64,000 bases of DNA from Chlorocebus sabaeus (taxonomy: Eukaryota; Chordata; Mammalia; Primates; Cercopithecidae): assembly GCF_047675955.1 (NCBI RefSeq), contig NW_027327441.1:62001-126000 (forward strand), given 5' to 3'. The notes beneath the pieces are model-generated. The model searched no databases and was not told the origin of the DNA. It was given only the letters and a program-made list of their open reading frames with translations. Positions 26,001 to 40,000 of this stretch are shown here, one piece after another. Each line of letters opens with the position of its first letter. The stretch's first letter is position 1. A program made the position numbers and the translations under genes.

Positions 26001-29000
26001 ACAGCCTTAGCGAAAGGCTTCTTGAAGGGAAAGATGTAACTCTGTGAGATGAATTAACAGAACACAGAGCAGTTTCTCGGAAAGCTACTTTCCAGTTTTG
26101 AACGGAAGATATTTCCTATATCACCGTAGCCCTCTATGGGCTTCCAAATATCACTTAGCGAATTCCACAAGAACAGCCTTAGCGAATGGCTTCTTGAATG
26201 GAAAGATGCAACTCTGTGAGATGAATTAACAGAACACAGAGCAGGTTCTCAGAAAGCTTCTTTCCAGTTTTGAACGGAAGATATTTCCTTTTTCCCATAG
26301 CCCTCTATGGACTTCCAAATATCCCTTTTCCAATTCCAAAAGAACAGCCTTAGCGAAAGGCTTCTTGAAGGGAAAGATGTAACACTGTGAGATGAATTAA
26401 CAAAACACAGAGCAGTTTCTCAGAAAGCTTCTTTCCAGTATTGAACGCAAGATATTTCCTGTTTCACCGTAGCCCTCCTTGGGCTTCCAATACCACTTTG
26501 CCAATTCCACAAGAACAGCCTTAGGGAAAGGCTTCTTGAAGGGAAAGATGTAACTCTGTGAGATGAAGTAACAGAACACAGAGCAGTTTCTCAGAAAGCT
26601 TCTTTCCAGTTTTGAACGGAAGATATTTCCTTTTTCAGCGTAGCCCTCCATGGGCTTCCAAATACCACTTTGCCAATTCCACAAGAACAGCCTTAGCGAA
26701 AGGCTTCTTGAAGGGAAATATGTAACTCTGTGAGATGAATTAACAGAACACAGAGCAGTTTCTCAGAAAGCTTTTTCCAGTTTTGAACGGAAGATAATTC
26801 CTTTTTCAACATAGCCCTCTATGGGCTTCCAAATATCACTTTGCCAATTACACAAGAACAGCCTTAGCGAAAGGCTTCTTGAAGGGAATGATGTAACTCA
26901 GTGAGATGAATTAACAGAACACAGAGCAGTTTCTCAGAAAGGTTCTTTCCAGATTTGAACGGAAGATATTTCCTTTTTCACCGTAGCCCACTATGGGCTT
27001 CCAAATATCCCTTTGCCAATTCCACAAGAAGAGCCTTAGCGAAAGGTTTCTTCAAGGGAAAGATGTAACTCTGTGAGATGAATTAACAGAACACAGAGCA
27101 GTTTCTCAGAAAGCTTCTTTCCAGTTTTGAACGGAAGATATTTCCTTTTTCACCATAGCCCTCTACGGGCTTCCAAATATCACTTTGCCAACTCCACAAG
27201 AGAAGCCTTAGTGAAAGGCTTCTTGAAGGGAAAGATGTAACTCTGTGACATGAATTAACAGAACACAGAGCGGTTTTTCAGAAAGCTTCTTTCCAGTTTT
27301 GAACGGAAGATATTTCCTTTTTCACCATAGCCCTCTATGGGCTTCCAAATATCACTTTGCCAATTCCACAAGAACAGCCTTAGCGAAAGGCTTCTTGAAG
27401 GCAAAGATGTAACTCTGTGGGATGAATTAACAGAACATGGAGCAGTTTCTCAGCAAGCTTCTTTCCAGTTTTGAACGGAAGATATTTCCTTTTTCACCAT
27501 AGCCCTCTATGTGCTTCCAAATATCCCTTTGCCAATTCCACAAGAACAGCCTTAGCGAAAGGCTTCTTGAAGGGAAAGATGTAACTCTGTGTGATGAATT
27601 ATCGGAACACAGAGCAGTTTCTCAGAAAGCTTCTTTCCAGTTTTGAAAGGAAGATATTTCCTTTTTCACCATAGCGCTCTATGGGCTTCCAAATATCCCT
27701 TTTCCAATTCCACAAGAACAGCCTTAGCGAAAGGCTTCTTGAAGGGAAAGATGTAACTCTGTGAGATGAATTAACAGAACACAGAGCAGTTTCTCAGAAA
27801 GCTTCTTTCCAGTTTTGAACGGAAGATATTTCGTTTTTCACGATAGCCCTCTATGGGCTTCCAAATATCCCTTTGCCAATTCCACAAGAACAGCCTTAGC
27901 GAAAGGCTTCTTGAAGGGAAAGATGTAACTCTGTGAGATGAATTAACAGAACACACAGCAGTTTCTCAGAAAGCTTCTTTCCAGTTTTGAAAGGAAGATA
28001 TTTCCTTTTTCCCATAGCGCTCTATGGGCTTCCAAATATCCCTTTTCCAATTCCACAAGAACAGCCTTAGCGAAAGGCTTCTTGAAGGGAAAGATGTAAC
28101 TCTGTGAAATGAATTAACAGAACACAGAGCAGTTTCTCAGAAAGCTTCTTTCCAGTTATGAACGGAAGATTTTTCCTTTTTCACCATAGCCCTCAATGGG
28201 CTTCCAAATATCCCTTTGCCAATTCCACAAGAACAGCCTTAGCGAAAGGCTTCTTGAAGGGAAAGATGTAACTCTGTGAGATGAATTAACGGAACACAGA
28301 GCAGTTTCTCAGAAAGCTTTTTTCCAGTTTTGAACGGAAGATATTTCCTTTTTCATCATAGCCCTCTATGGGCTTCCAAAGATCACTTTGCCAATTCCAC
28401 AAGAACAGCCTTAGCGAAAGGCTTCTTGAAGGGAAAGATGTAACTCTGTGAGATGAATTAACAGAACACAGAGCAGTTTCTCAGAAAGCTTCTTTCAAGT
28501 ATAGAACGCAAGATATTTCCTTTTTCACAGTAGCCCTCCATGGACTTCCAAATATCCCTTTGCCATTTCCACAAGAACATCCTTAGCGAAAGGCTTCTTG
28601 AAGGGAAAGATGTAACTCTGTGAGATGAATTAACAGAACACAGAGCAGTTTCTCAGAAAGCTTCTTTCCGGTTTTGAACAGAAGATATTTCCTTTTTCAC
28701 CATAGCCCTCTATGGGCTTCCAAATATCACTTTGCCAATTCCACAAGAACAGCCTTAGCGAAAGGCTTCCTGAAGGGAAAGATGTAACTCTGTGAGATGA
28801 ATTAACAGAACACAGAGCAGTTTCTCAGAAAGCTTCTTTCCAGTTTTGAAAGGAAGATACTTCCTTTTTCCCATAGCCCTCTATGGGCTTCCAAATATCC
28901 CTTTTCCAATTCCACAAAAACAGCCTTAGCGAAAGGCTTCTTTAAGGGAAAGATGTAACACTGTGAGATGAATTAACAGAACACAGAGCAGTTTCTCAGA

Positions 29001-29190
29001 AAGCTTCTTTCCAGTATTGAACCCAAGATATTTCCTTTTTCACCGTAGCCCTCCTTGGGCTTCCAAATATCCCTTTGCCAATTCCACAAGAACAGCCTTA
29101 GCGAAAGGCTTCTTGAAGGGAAAGAGGTAACTCTCTGAGATGAATTAACAGAACACAGAGCAGTTTCTCAGAAAGCTTCTTTCCAGTTTT
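23050..29190 (-). repeat. Long-range duplicated block 2, first copy
   Basis: Matches about 42790-49190 in three steps, offset 19740 to ~24540, 19568 to ~25990, then 19912. The changes equal one monomer (172) lost and two monomers (344) gained in the second copy. Markers include CTACTGGCTTCC, CCTTCCATGGGC, CATTGCCC, AAAGGGTG at 23960 and 25504, CCTTGGGCTTCCAATACC (26480), the one-base-short CTTTTTCCAG (26771) and CTATGTGCTTCC at 27507. From ~26900 it is also the close relative of 641-2760. Confidence 0.8.
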
Positions 29191-32100
29191 GAATGCAAGA
29201 TATTCCCTTTTTCACCGTAGCCCTCTATGGACTTCCAAATATCCCTTTGCCAATTCCACAAGAACAGCCTTAGCGAAAGGCTTCTTGAAGGGAAAGATGT
29301 AACTCTGTGAGATGAATTAACAGAACACAGAGCAGTTACTCAGAAAGCTTCTTTCCAGTTTTGAACGGAAGGTATTTCCTTTTTCACCATAGCCCTTTAT
29401 GGGCTTCCAAATATCACTTTGCCAATTCCACAGGAACAGCCTTAGCGAATGGCTTCTTGAAGGGAAAGATGTATCTCTGTGAGATGAATTAACAGAACAC
29501 AGAGGAGTTTCTCAGAAAGCTTCTTTCCAGTTTTGAACGGAAGATATTTCCTTTTTCACCGTAGCCCACTATGGGCTTCCAAATAACACTTTGCCAAGTC
29601 CACAAGAACAGCCTTAGCGAAAGGGTGAAGGGAAAGATGTAAATCTGTGAGATGAATTAACAGAACACACAGCAGTTTCTCAGAAAGCTTCTTTCCAGTT
29701 TTGAACGGAAGATATTTCGTTTTTCACCATAGCCCTCTATGGACTTCCAAATATCCCTTTGCCAATTCCACAAGAACAGCCTTAGCGAAAGGCTTCTTGA
29801 AGGGAAAGATGTAACTCTGTGAGATGAATTAACAGAACACACAGCAGTTTCTCAGAAAGCTTCTTTCCAGTTTTGAAAGGAAGATATTTCCTTTTTCCCA
29901 TAGCGCTCTATGGGCTTCCAAATATCCCTTTTCCAATTCCACAAGAACAGCCTTAGCGAAAGGCTTCTGGAAGGGAAAGATGTAACTCTGTGAAATGAAT
30001 TAACAGAACACAGAGCAGTTTCTCAGAAAGCTTCTTTCCAGTTTTGAACGGAAGATTTTTCCTTTTTCACCATAGCCCTCAATGGGCTTCCAAATATCCC
30101 TTTGCCAATTCCACAAGAACAGCCTTAGCGAAAGGCTTCTTGAAGGGAAAGATGTAACTCTGTGAGATGAATTAACGGAACACAGAGCAGTTTCTCAGAA
30201 AGCTTCTTTCCAGTTTTGAACGGAAGATATTTCCTTTTTCACCTTAGCCCTCTAGGGGCTTCCAAATATCACTTTGCCAATTCCACAAGAACAGCCTTAG
30301 CGAAAGGCTTCTTGAAGGGAAAGATGTAACTCTCTGAGATGAATTAACAGAACACAGAGCAGTTTCTCAGAAAGCTTCTTTCCAGTATTGAACGGAAGAT
30401 ATTTCCTTTTTCACCGTAGCCCTCTATGGCCTTCCAAATATCACTTTGCCAATTCCACAAAAACAGCCTTAGCGAAAGGCTTCTTGAAGACAAAGATGTA
30501 ACTCTGTGAGATGAATTAAAAGAACACAGAGCAGTTTCTCAGAAAGCTTCTTTCCAGTTTTGAACGGAAGATATTTCCTTTTTCACCATAGCCCTCTATG
30601 GGCTTCCAAAGATCTCTTTGCCAATTCCACAAGAACAGCCTTAGCGAAAGGCTTCTTCAAGGGAAAGATGTAACTCTGTGAGATGAATTAACAGAACACA
30701 GAGCAGTTTCTCAAAAAGCTTCTTTCAAGTATTGAACGCAAGATATTTCCTTTTTCACAGTAGCCCTCCATGGACTTCCAAATATCCCTTTGCCAATTCC
30801 ACAAGAACATCCTTAGCGAAAGGCTTCTTGAAGGGAAAGATGTAACTCTGTGAGATGAAGTAACAGAACACAGAGCAGTTTCTCGGAAAGCTTCTTTCCA
30901 GTTTTGAACGGAAGATATTTCGTGTTTCACCATAGCCCTCTATGGGCTTCCAAATATCACTTTGCGAATTCCACAAGAACAGCCTTAGCGAAAGGCTTCT
31001 TGAAGGGAAAGATGTAACTCTGTGAAATGAATTAACAGAACACAGATCAGTTTCTCAGAAAGCTTCTATCCAGTTTTGAACGGAAGATATTTCCTTTTTC
31101 ACCATAGCCCTCAATGGGCTTCCAAATATCACTTTGCCAATTCCACAAGAACAGCCTTAGCGAAAGGCTTCTTGAAGGGAAAGATGTAACTCTGTGGGAT
31201 GAATTAACGGAACACAGAGCAGTTTCTCAGAAAGCCTCTTTCCAGTTTTGAACGGAAGATATTTCCTCTTTCAACATAGCCCTCTATGGGCTTCCAAATA
31301 TCACTTTGCCAATTCCACAAGAACAGCCTAATCGAAAGGCTTCTTGAAGGGAAAGATGTAACTCTGTGAGATGAATTAACAAAACACAGAGCAGTTTCTC
31401 AGAAAGCTTCTTTCCAGTTTTGAACGGAAGATATTTCCTTTTTCACCATAGCCCTCTGTGGGCTTCCAAATATCCCTTTGCCAATTCCACAAGAACAGCC
31501 TTAGCGAAAGGCTCCATGAAGGGAAAGATGTACCTCTGTGAGATGAATTAACAGAACACAGAGCAGTTTCTCAGAAAGCTTCTTTCCAGTTTTGAACGAA
31601 AGTTATTTCGTTTTTCACCATAGCCCTTTATGGGCTTCCAAATATCCCTTTGCCAATTCCACAAGAACAGCCTTAGCGAAAGGCTTCTTGAAGGGAAAGA
31701 TGTAACTCTGTGAGATGAATTAACAGAACACAGAGCAGTTTCTCAGAAAGCTTCTTTCCCGTTTTGAAAGGAAGATACTTACTTTTTCCCATAGCGCTCT
31801 ATGGGCTTCCAAATATCCCTTTTCCAATTCCACAAGAACAGCCTTAGCGAAAGGCTTCTTGAAGGGAAAGATGTAACACTGTGAAATGAATTAACAGAAC
31901 ACAGAGCAGTTTCTCTGAAAGCTTCTTTCCAGTATTGAACGCAAGATATTTCCTGTTTCACCGTAGCCCTCCTTGGGCTTCCAAATACCACTTTGCCAAT
32001 TCCACAAGAACAGCCTTAGGGAAAGGCTTCTTGAAGGGAAAGATGTAACTCTGTGAGATGAATTAACAGAACACAGAGCGGTTTCTCAGAAAGCTTCTTT

Positions 32101-33700
32101 CCAGTTTTGAACGGAAGATATTTCCTTTTTCACCATAGCCCTCTATGGGCTTCCAAATATCACTTTGCCAATTCCACAAGAACAGCCTTAGCGAAAGGCT
32201 TCTTGAAGGGAAAGATGTAACTCTGTGGGATGAATTAACAGAACACGGAGCAGTTTCTCAGGAAGCTTCTTTCCAGTTTTGAACGGAAGATATTTCCTTT
32301 TTCACCATAGCCCTCTATGTGCTTCCAAATATCCCTTTGCCAATTCCACAAGAACAGCCTTAGCGAAAGGCTTCTTGAAGGGAAAGATGTAACTCTGTGT
32401 GATGAATTATCGGAACACAGAGCAGTTTCTCAGAAAGCTTCTTTCCAGTTTTGAAAGGAAGATATTTCCTTTTTCACCATAGCGCTCCATGGGCTTCCAA
32501 GTATCCCTTTTCAAATTCCACAAGAACAGCCTTAGCGAAAGGCTTCTTGAAGGGAAAGATGTAACTCTGTGAGATGAATTAACAGAACACAGAGCAGTTT
32601 CTCAGAAAGCTTCTTTCCACTTTTGAACGGAAGATATTTCGTTTTTCACCATAGCCCTCTATGGGCTTCCAAATATCCCTTTGCCAATTCCACAAGAACA
32701 GCCTTAGCGAAAGGCTTCTTGAAGGGAAAGATGTAACTCTGTGAGATGAATTAACAGAACACACAGCAGTTTCTCAGCAAGCTTCTTTCCAGTTTTGAAA
32801 GGAAGATATTTCCTTTTTCCCATAGCGCTCTATGGGCTTCCAAATATCCCTTTTCCAATTCCACAAGAACAGCCTTAGCGAAAGGCTTCTTGAAGACAAA
32901 GATGTAACTCTGTGAGACGAATTAACAGAACACAGAGCAGTTTCTCAGAAAGCTTCTTTCAAGTATTGAACGCAAGTTATTTCCTTTTTCACAGTAGCCC
33001 TCCATGGACTTCCAAATATCCCTTTGCCAATTCCACAAGAACATCCTTAGCGAAAGGCTTCTTGAAGGGAAAGATGTAACTCTGTGAGATGAATTAACAG
33101 AACACAGAGCAGTTTCTCGGAAAGCTTCTTTCCAGTTTTGAACTGAAGATATTTCGTGTTTCACCATAGCCCTCTATGGGCTTCCAAATATCACTTTGCG
33201 AATTCCACAAGAACAGCCTTAGCGAAAGGCTTCTTGAAGGGAAAGATGTAACTCTGTGAAATGAATTAACAGGACACAGAGCAGTTTCTCAGAAAGCTTC
33301 TTTCCAGTTTTGAACGGAAGATATTTCCTTTTTCACCATAGCCCTCAATGGGCTTCCAAATATCACTTTGCCAATTCCACAAGAACAGCCTTAGCGAAAG
33401 GTTTCTTGAAGGGACAGATGTAACTCTGTGGGATGAATTAACGGAACACAGAGCAGTTTCTCAGAAAGCTTCTTTCCAGTTTTGAACGGAAGATATTTCC
33501 TTTTTCACCATAGCCCTCTATGGGCTTCCAAATATCACTTTGCCAATTCCACAAGAACAGCCTAATCGAAAGGCTTCTTGAAGGGAAAGATGTAACTCTG
33601 TGAGATGAATTAACAGAACACAGAGCAGTTTCTCAGAAAGCTTCTTTCCAGTTTTGAACGGAAGATATTTCCTTTTTCACCATAGCCCTCTATGGGCTTC
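29191..33700 (-). repeat. Long-range duplicated block 3, first copy
   Basis: Pairs with 49.9-54.3 kb in several steps: offset 20260 (29700-30360; shared CCTTAGCCCTCTAGGGGC), 19916 (about 30930-31900; shared CTTCTATCCAG and CCCGTTTTGAAAGG), 20775 (31910-32760; CTATGTGCTTCC at 32315 and 53090) and 20604 (32920-33700; shared AACTGAAGATATTTCG, CCTAATCGAAAGG). Each step is close to a whole number of monomers. The AAAGGGTG marker is at 29623. Confidence 0.75.
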
Positions 33701-36700
33701 CAAATATCCCTTTGCCAATTCCAAAAGAACAGCCTTAGCGAAAGGCTTCATGAAGGGAAAGATGTACCTCTGTGAGATGAATTAACAGAACACAGAGCAG
33801 TTTCTCAGAAAGCTTCTTTCCCGTTTTGAAAGGAAGATACTTACTTTTTCCCGTAGCGCTCTATGGGCTTCCAAATATCCCTTTTCCAATTCCACAAGAA
33901 CAGCCTTAGCGAAAGGCTTCTTGAAGGGAAAGATGTAACCCTGTGAAATGAATTAACAGAACACAGAGCAGTTTCTCAGAAAGCTTCTTTCCAGTTTTGA
34001 ACGGAAGATATTTCCTTTTTCACCATAGCCCTCAATGGGCTTCCAAATATAACTTTGCCAATTCCACAAGAACAGCCTTAGCGAAAGGCTTCTTGAAGGG
34101 AAAGATGTAACTCTGTGGGATGAATTAACGGAACACAGAGCAGTTTCTCAGAAAGCTTCTTTCCAGTTTTGAACGGAAGATATTTCCTTTTTCACCATAG
34201 CCCTCTATGGGCTTTCAAATATCACTTTGCCAGTTCCACAAGAACAGTCTAATCGAAAGGCTTCTTGAAGGGAAAGATGTAACTCTGTGAGATGAATTAA
34301 CAGAACACAGAGCAGTTTCTCAGAAAGCTTCTTTCCAGTTTTGAAAGGAAGATACTTCCTTTTTCCCATAGCCCTCTATGGGCTTCCAAATATCCCTTTT
34401 CCAATTCCACAAGAACAGCCTTAGCGAAAGGCTTCTGGAAGGGAAAGATGTAACACTGTGAGATGAATTAACAAAACACAGAGCAGTTTCTCAGAAAGCT
34501 TCTTTCCAGTATTGAACGCAAGATATTTCCTTTTTCACCATAGCCCTCTATGGGCTTCCAAAGATCACTTTGCCAATTCCACAAGAACAGCCTTAGCGAA
34601 AGGCTTCTTCAAGGGAAAGATGTAACACTGTGAGATGAATTAACAAAACACAGAGCAGTTTCTCAGAAAGCTTCTTTCCAGTTTTGAACGGAAGATATTT
34701 CCTTTTTCACCATAGCCCTCTATGGGCTTCCAAAGATCACTTTGCCAATTCCACAAGAACAGCCTTAGCGAAAGGCTTCTTCAAGGGAAAGATGTAACTC
34801 TGTGAGATGAATTAACAGAACACAGAGCAGTTTCTCAGAAAGCTTCTTTCAAGTATTGAACGCAAGATATTTCCTTTTTCACAGTAGCCCTCCATGGACT
34901 TCCAAATATCCCTTTGCCAATTCCACAAGAACATCCTTAGCGAAAGGCTTCTTGAAGGGAAAGATGTAACTCTGTGAGATGAATTAACAGAACACAGAGC
35001 AGTTTCTCAGAAAGCTTCTTTCCGGTTTTGAACGGAAGATATTTCCTTTTTCACCATAGCCCTCAATGGGCTTCCAAATATAACTTTGCCAATTCCACAA
35101 GAACAGCCTTAGCGAAAGTCTTCTTGAAGGGAAAGATGTAACTCTGTGAGATGAATTAACGGAACACAGAGCAGTTTCTCAGAAAGCTTCTTTCCAGTTT
35201 TGAAAGGAAGATACTTCCTTTTTCCCATAGCCCTCTATGGGCTTCCAAATATCCCTTTTCCAATTCCACAAGAACAGCCTTAGCGAAAGGCTTCTTTAAG
35301 GGAAAGATGTAACACTGTGAGATGAATTAACAGAACACAGAGCAGTTTCTCAGAAAGCTTCTTTCCAGTATTGAACCCAAGATATTTCCTTTTTCACCGT
35401 AGCCCTCCTTGGGCTTCCAAATATCCCTTTGCCAATTCCACAAGAACAGCCTTAGCGAAAGGCTTCTTGAAGGGAAAGAGGTAACTCTCTGAGATGAATT
35501 AACAGAACACAGAGCAGTTTCTCAGAAAGCTTCTTTACAGTATTGAACGGAAGATATTTCGTGTTTCACCGTAGCCCTGCATGGGCTTCCAAATACCACT
35601 TTGCCAATTCCACAAGAACAGCCTTAGCGAAAGGCTTCTTGAAGGGAAAGATGTAACTCTGTGAGATGAATTAACAGAACACAGAGCAGTTTCTCAGAAA
35701 GCTTCTTTCCAGTTTTGAACGGAAGGTATTTCCTTTTTCACCATAGCCCTTTATGGGCTTCCAAATATCACTTTGAGAATTTCACAGGAACAGCCTTAGC
35801 GAATGGCTTCTTGAAGGGAAAGATGTAACTCTGTGAGATGAATTAACAGAACACAGAGGAGTTTCTCAGAAAGATTCTTTCCAGTTTTGAACGGAAGATA
35901 TTTCCTTTTTCACCGTAGCCCACTATGGGCTTCCAAATATGACTTTGCTAAGTCCACAAGAACAGCCTTAGCGAAAGGGTGAAGGGAAAGATGTAAATCT
36001 GTGAGATGAATTAACAGAACACAGAGCAGTTTCTCAGAAAGCTTCTTTCCAGTATTGGACGCAAGATATTTCCTTTTTCACCGTAGCCCTCTATGGCCTG
36101 CCAAATATCACTTTGCCAATTCCACAAGAACAGCCTTAGCGAAAGGCTTCTTGAAGGCAAAGATGTAGCTCTGTGAGATGAATTAATAGAACACAGAGCA
36201 GTTTCTCAGAAAGCTTCTTTCCAGTTTTGAACGGAAGGTATTTCCTTTTTCACGATAGCCCTCTATGGGCTTCCAAATATCACTTTGCCAATTACACAAG
36301 AACAGCCTTAACGAAAGGCTTCATGAAGGGAAAGATGTAACTCTGGGAGATGAATTAACAGAACACAGAGCAGTTTCTCAGAAAGCTTCTTTCCAGTTTT
36401 GAACGGAAGATATTTCCTTTTTCACCGTAGCCCTCTATGGGCTTCCAAATAACACTTTGCCAATTCTACAAGAACAGCCTTAGCGAAAGGCTTCTTGAAG
36501 GGAAAGATGTAAGTCTGTGAGATGAATTAACAGAACACAGAGCAGTTTCTCAGAAAGCTTCTTTCCAGTTTTGAACAGAAGATATTTCCTTTTTCACCGT
36601 AGCCCTCTATGGTCTTCCACATATCACTTTGCCAATTCCACAAGAACAGCCTTAGCGAAAGTCTTCTTGAAGGGGAAGATGTAACTCTGAGAGATGAATT

Positions 36701-37033
36701 AGCAAAACACAGAGCAGTGTCTCAGAAAGCTTCTTTACAGTATTGAACGGAAGATATTTCGTGTTTCAGCGTAGCCCTGCATGGGCTTCCAAATACCTCT
36801 TTGCCAATTCCACAAGAACAGCCTTAGCGAAAGGCTTCTTGAAGGGAAAGATGTAACTCTGTGAGATGAATTAACAGAACACAGAGCACTTTCTCGGAAA
36901 GCTACTTTCCAGTTTTGAACGGAAGATATTTCCTATATCACCGTAGCCCTCTATGGGCTTCCAAATATCACTTAGCGAATTCCACAAGAACAGCCTTAGC
37001 GAAAGTCTTCTTGAAGGGAAAGATGTAACTCTG
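33701..37033 (-). repeat. Array segment between the two superblock copies
   Basis: Holds monomers with CCCGTTTTGAAAGG, CCATAGCCCTCAATGGGC and AGATCAC, a TTTCAAGTATTGAACGC monomer (34850), and the ACTTCC, AACCCAAG, TTACAG run. From about 35690 it repeats the left part of the 26-monomer order (TTTATGGGC, AAAGGGTG at 35977, GCCTGCC, ATTACAC, AATAACAC, GGTCTTCC, CAGCGTAG, CTATATCACC). No non-satellite sequence is present. Confidence 0.65.
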
Positions 37034-40000
37034 TGAGATGAATTAACATAACACAGAGCAGTTTCTCAGAAAGCTTCTTTCCAGTTTTGAAAGGAAGATA
37101 TTTCCTTTTTCCCATAGCCCTCTATGGGCTTCCAAATATCCCTTTTCCAATTCCACTAGAACAGCCTTAGCGAAAGGCTTCTTTAAGGGAAAGATGTAAC
37201 ACTGTGAGATGAATTAACAGAACACAGAGCAGTTTCTCAAAAAGCTTCTTTCCAGTATTGAACCCAAGATATTTCCTTTTTCACCGTAGCCCTCCTTGGG
37301 CTTCCAAATATCCCTTTGCCAATTCCACAAGAACAGCCTTAGCGAAAGGCTTCTTGAAGGGAAAGAGGTAACTCTCTGAGATGAATTAACAGAACACAGA
37401 GCAGTTTCTCAGAAAGCTTCTTTCCAGTTTTGAATGCAAGATATTTCCTTTTTCACCATAGCCCTCTATGGACTTCCAAATATCCCTTTGCCAATTCCAC
37501 AAGAACAGCCTTAGCGAAAGGCTTCTTGAAGGGAAAGATGTAACTCTGTGAGATGAATTAACAGAACACAGAGCAGTTTCTCAGAAAGCTTCTTTCCAGT
37601 TTTGAACGGAAGGTATTTCCTTTTTCACCATAGCCCTTTATGGGCTTCCAAATATCACTTTGCCAATTCCACAGGAACAGCCTTAGCGAATGGCTTCTTG
37701 AAGGGAAAGATGTAACTCTGTGAGATGAATTAACAGAACACAGAGGAGTTTCTCAGAAAGCTTCTTTCCAGTTTTGAACGGAAGATATTTCCTTTTTCAC
37801 CGTAGCCCACTATGGGCTTCCAAATATGACTTTGCCAAGTCCACAAGAACAGCCTTAGCGAAAGGGTGAAGGGAAAGATGTAAATCTGTGAGATGAATTA
37901 ACAGAACACAGAGCAGTTTCTCAGAAAGCTTCTTTCCAGTATTGAACGCAAGATATTTCCTTTTTCACCGTAGCCCTCTATGGCCTGCCAAATATCACTT
38001 TGCCTATTCCACAAGAACAGCCTTAGCGAAAGTCTTCTTGAAGGGAAAGATGTAACTCTGAGAGATGAATTAGCAAAACACAGAGCAGTGTCTCAGAAAG
38101 CTTCTTTACAGTATTGAACGGAAGATATTTCGTGTTTCAGCGTAGCCCTGCATGGGCTTCCAAATACCACTTTGCCAATTCCACAAGAACAGCCTTAGCG
38201 AAAGGCTTCTTGAAGGGAAAGATGTAACTCTGTGAGATGAATTAACAGAACACAGAGCAGTTTCTCGGAAAGCTACTTTCCAGTTTTGAACGGAAGATAT
38301 TTCCTATATCACCGTAGCCCTCTATGGGCTTCCAAATATCACTTAGCGAATTCCACAAGAACAGCCTTAGCGAATGGCTTCTTGAATGGAAAGATGCAAC
38401 TCTGTGAGATGAATTAACAGAACACAGAGCAGGTTCTCAGAAAGCTTATTTCCAGTTTTGAACGGAAGATATTTCCTTTTTCACCATAGCCCTCTATGGG
38501 CTTCCAAATATCCCTTTGTAATTCCACAAGAACAGCCTTAGCGAAAGGCTTCTTGAAGGGAAAGATGTAACTCTGTGAGATGAATAACAGAACACAGAGC
38601 AGTTTCTCAGAAAGCTTCTTTCAAGTATTGAACGCAAGATATTTCCTTTTTCACAGTAGCCCTCCATGGACTTCCAAATATCCCTTTGCCAATTCCACAA
38701 AAACAGCCTTAGCGAAAGTCTTCTTGAAGGGAAAGATGTAACTCTGTGAGATGAATTAACAGCACACAGAGCAGTTTCTCGGAAAGCTTCTTTCCAGTTT
38801 TGAACGGAAGATATTTTCTGTTTCACCATAGCCCTCTATGGGCTTCCAAATATCACTTTGCGCATTCCACAAGAACAGCCTTAGCGAAAGGCTTCTTGAA
38901 GGGAAAGACGTAACTCTGTGAGATGAATTAACAGAACACAGAGCAGTTTCTCAGAAAGCTTCTTTCCAGTTTTAAACGGAAGACATTTCCTTTTTCACCA
39001 TAGCCCTCTATGGGCTTCCAAATATCACTTTGCCAACTCCACAAGAACAACCTTAGCGAAAGGCGTCTTGAAGGGAAAGATGTAACTCTGTGAGATGAAT
39101 TAACGGAACACAGAGCAGTTTCTCAGAAAGCTTCTTTCCAGTTTTGAAAGGAAGATACTTCCTTTTTCCCATAGCCCTCTATGGGCTTCCAAATATCCCT
39201 TTTCCAATTCCACAAGAACAGCCTTAGCGAAAGGCTTCTTGAAGGGAAAGATGTAACACTGTGAGATGAATTAACAAAACACAGAGCAGTTTCTCAGAAA
39301 GCTTCTTTCCAGTATTGAACGCAAGATATTTCCTGTTTCACCGTAGCCCTCCTTGGGCTTCCAATACCACTTTGCCAATTCCACAAGAACAGCCTTAGGG
39401 AAAGGCTTCTTGAAGGGAAAGATGTAACTCTGTGAGATGAATTAACACAACACAGAGCAGTTTCTCAGAAAGCTTCTTTCCAGTTTTGAACGGAAGATAT
39501 TTCCTTTTTCAGCGTAGCCCTCCATGGGCTTCCAAATACCACTTTGCCAATTCCACAAGAACAGCCTTAGCGAAAGGCTTCTTGAAGGGAAAGATGTAAC
39601 TCTGTGAGATGAATTAACAGAACACAGAGCAGTTTCTCAGAAAGCTTCTTTCCAGTTTTGAACGGAAGATATTTCCTTTTTCACCATAGCCCTCTATGGG
39701 CTTCCAAATATCCCTTTGCCAATTCCACAAGAACAGCCTTAACGAAAGGCTTCTTGAAGGGAAAGATGTAACTCTGTGAGATGAATTAACAGAACACAGA
39801 GCAGTTTCTCAGAAAGCTTCTTTCCAGTTTTCAACGGAAGATATTTCGTTTTTCACCATAGCCCTCTATGGGCTTTCAAATATCCCTTTTCCAATTCCAC
39901 AAGAACAGCCTTAGCGAAAGGCTTCTTGAAGGGAAAGATGTAACTCTGTGAGATGAATTAACGGAACACAGAGCAGTTTCTCAGAAAGCTTCTTTCCAGT

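Noticed and set aside
38494..38829. Longest open frame, 111 codons on the minus strand, and many 61-95-codon frames such as 1512-1697 and 26397-26684
   Set aside because: All are translations of the satellite itself. They recur wherever a monomer happens to lack the usual stop, and 172 is not a multiple of 3, so the frame shifts each monomer. The 111-codon case is caused by the base lost at ~38585. None has a family resemblance or independent coding support.
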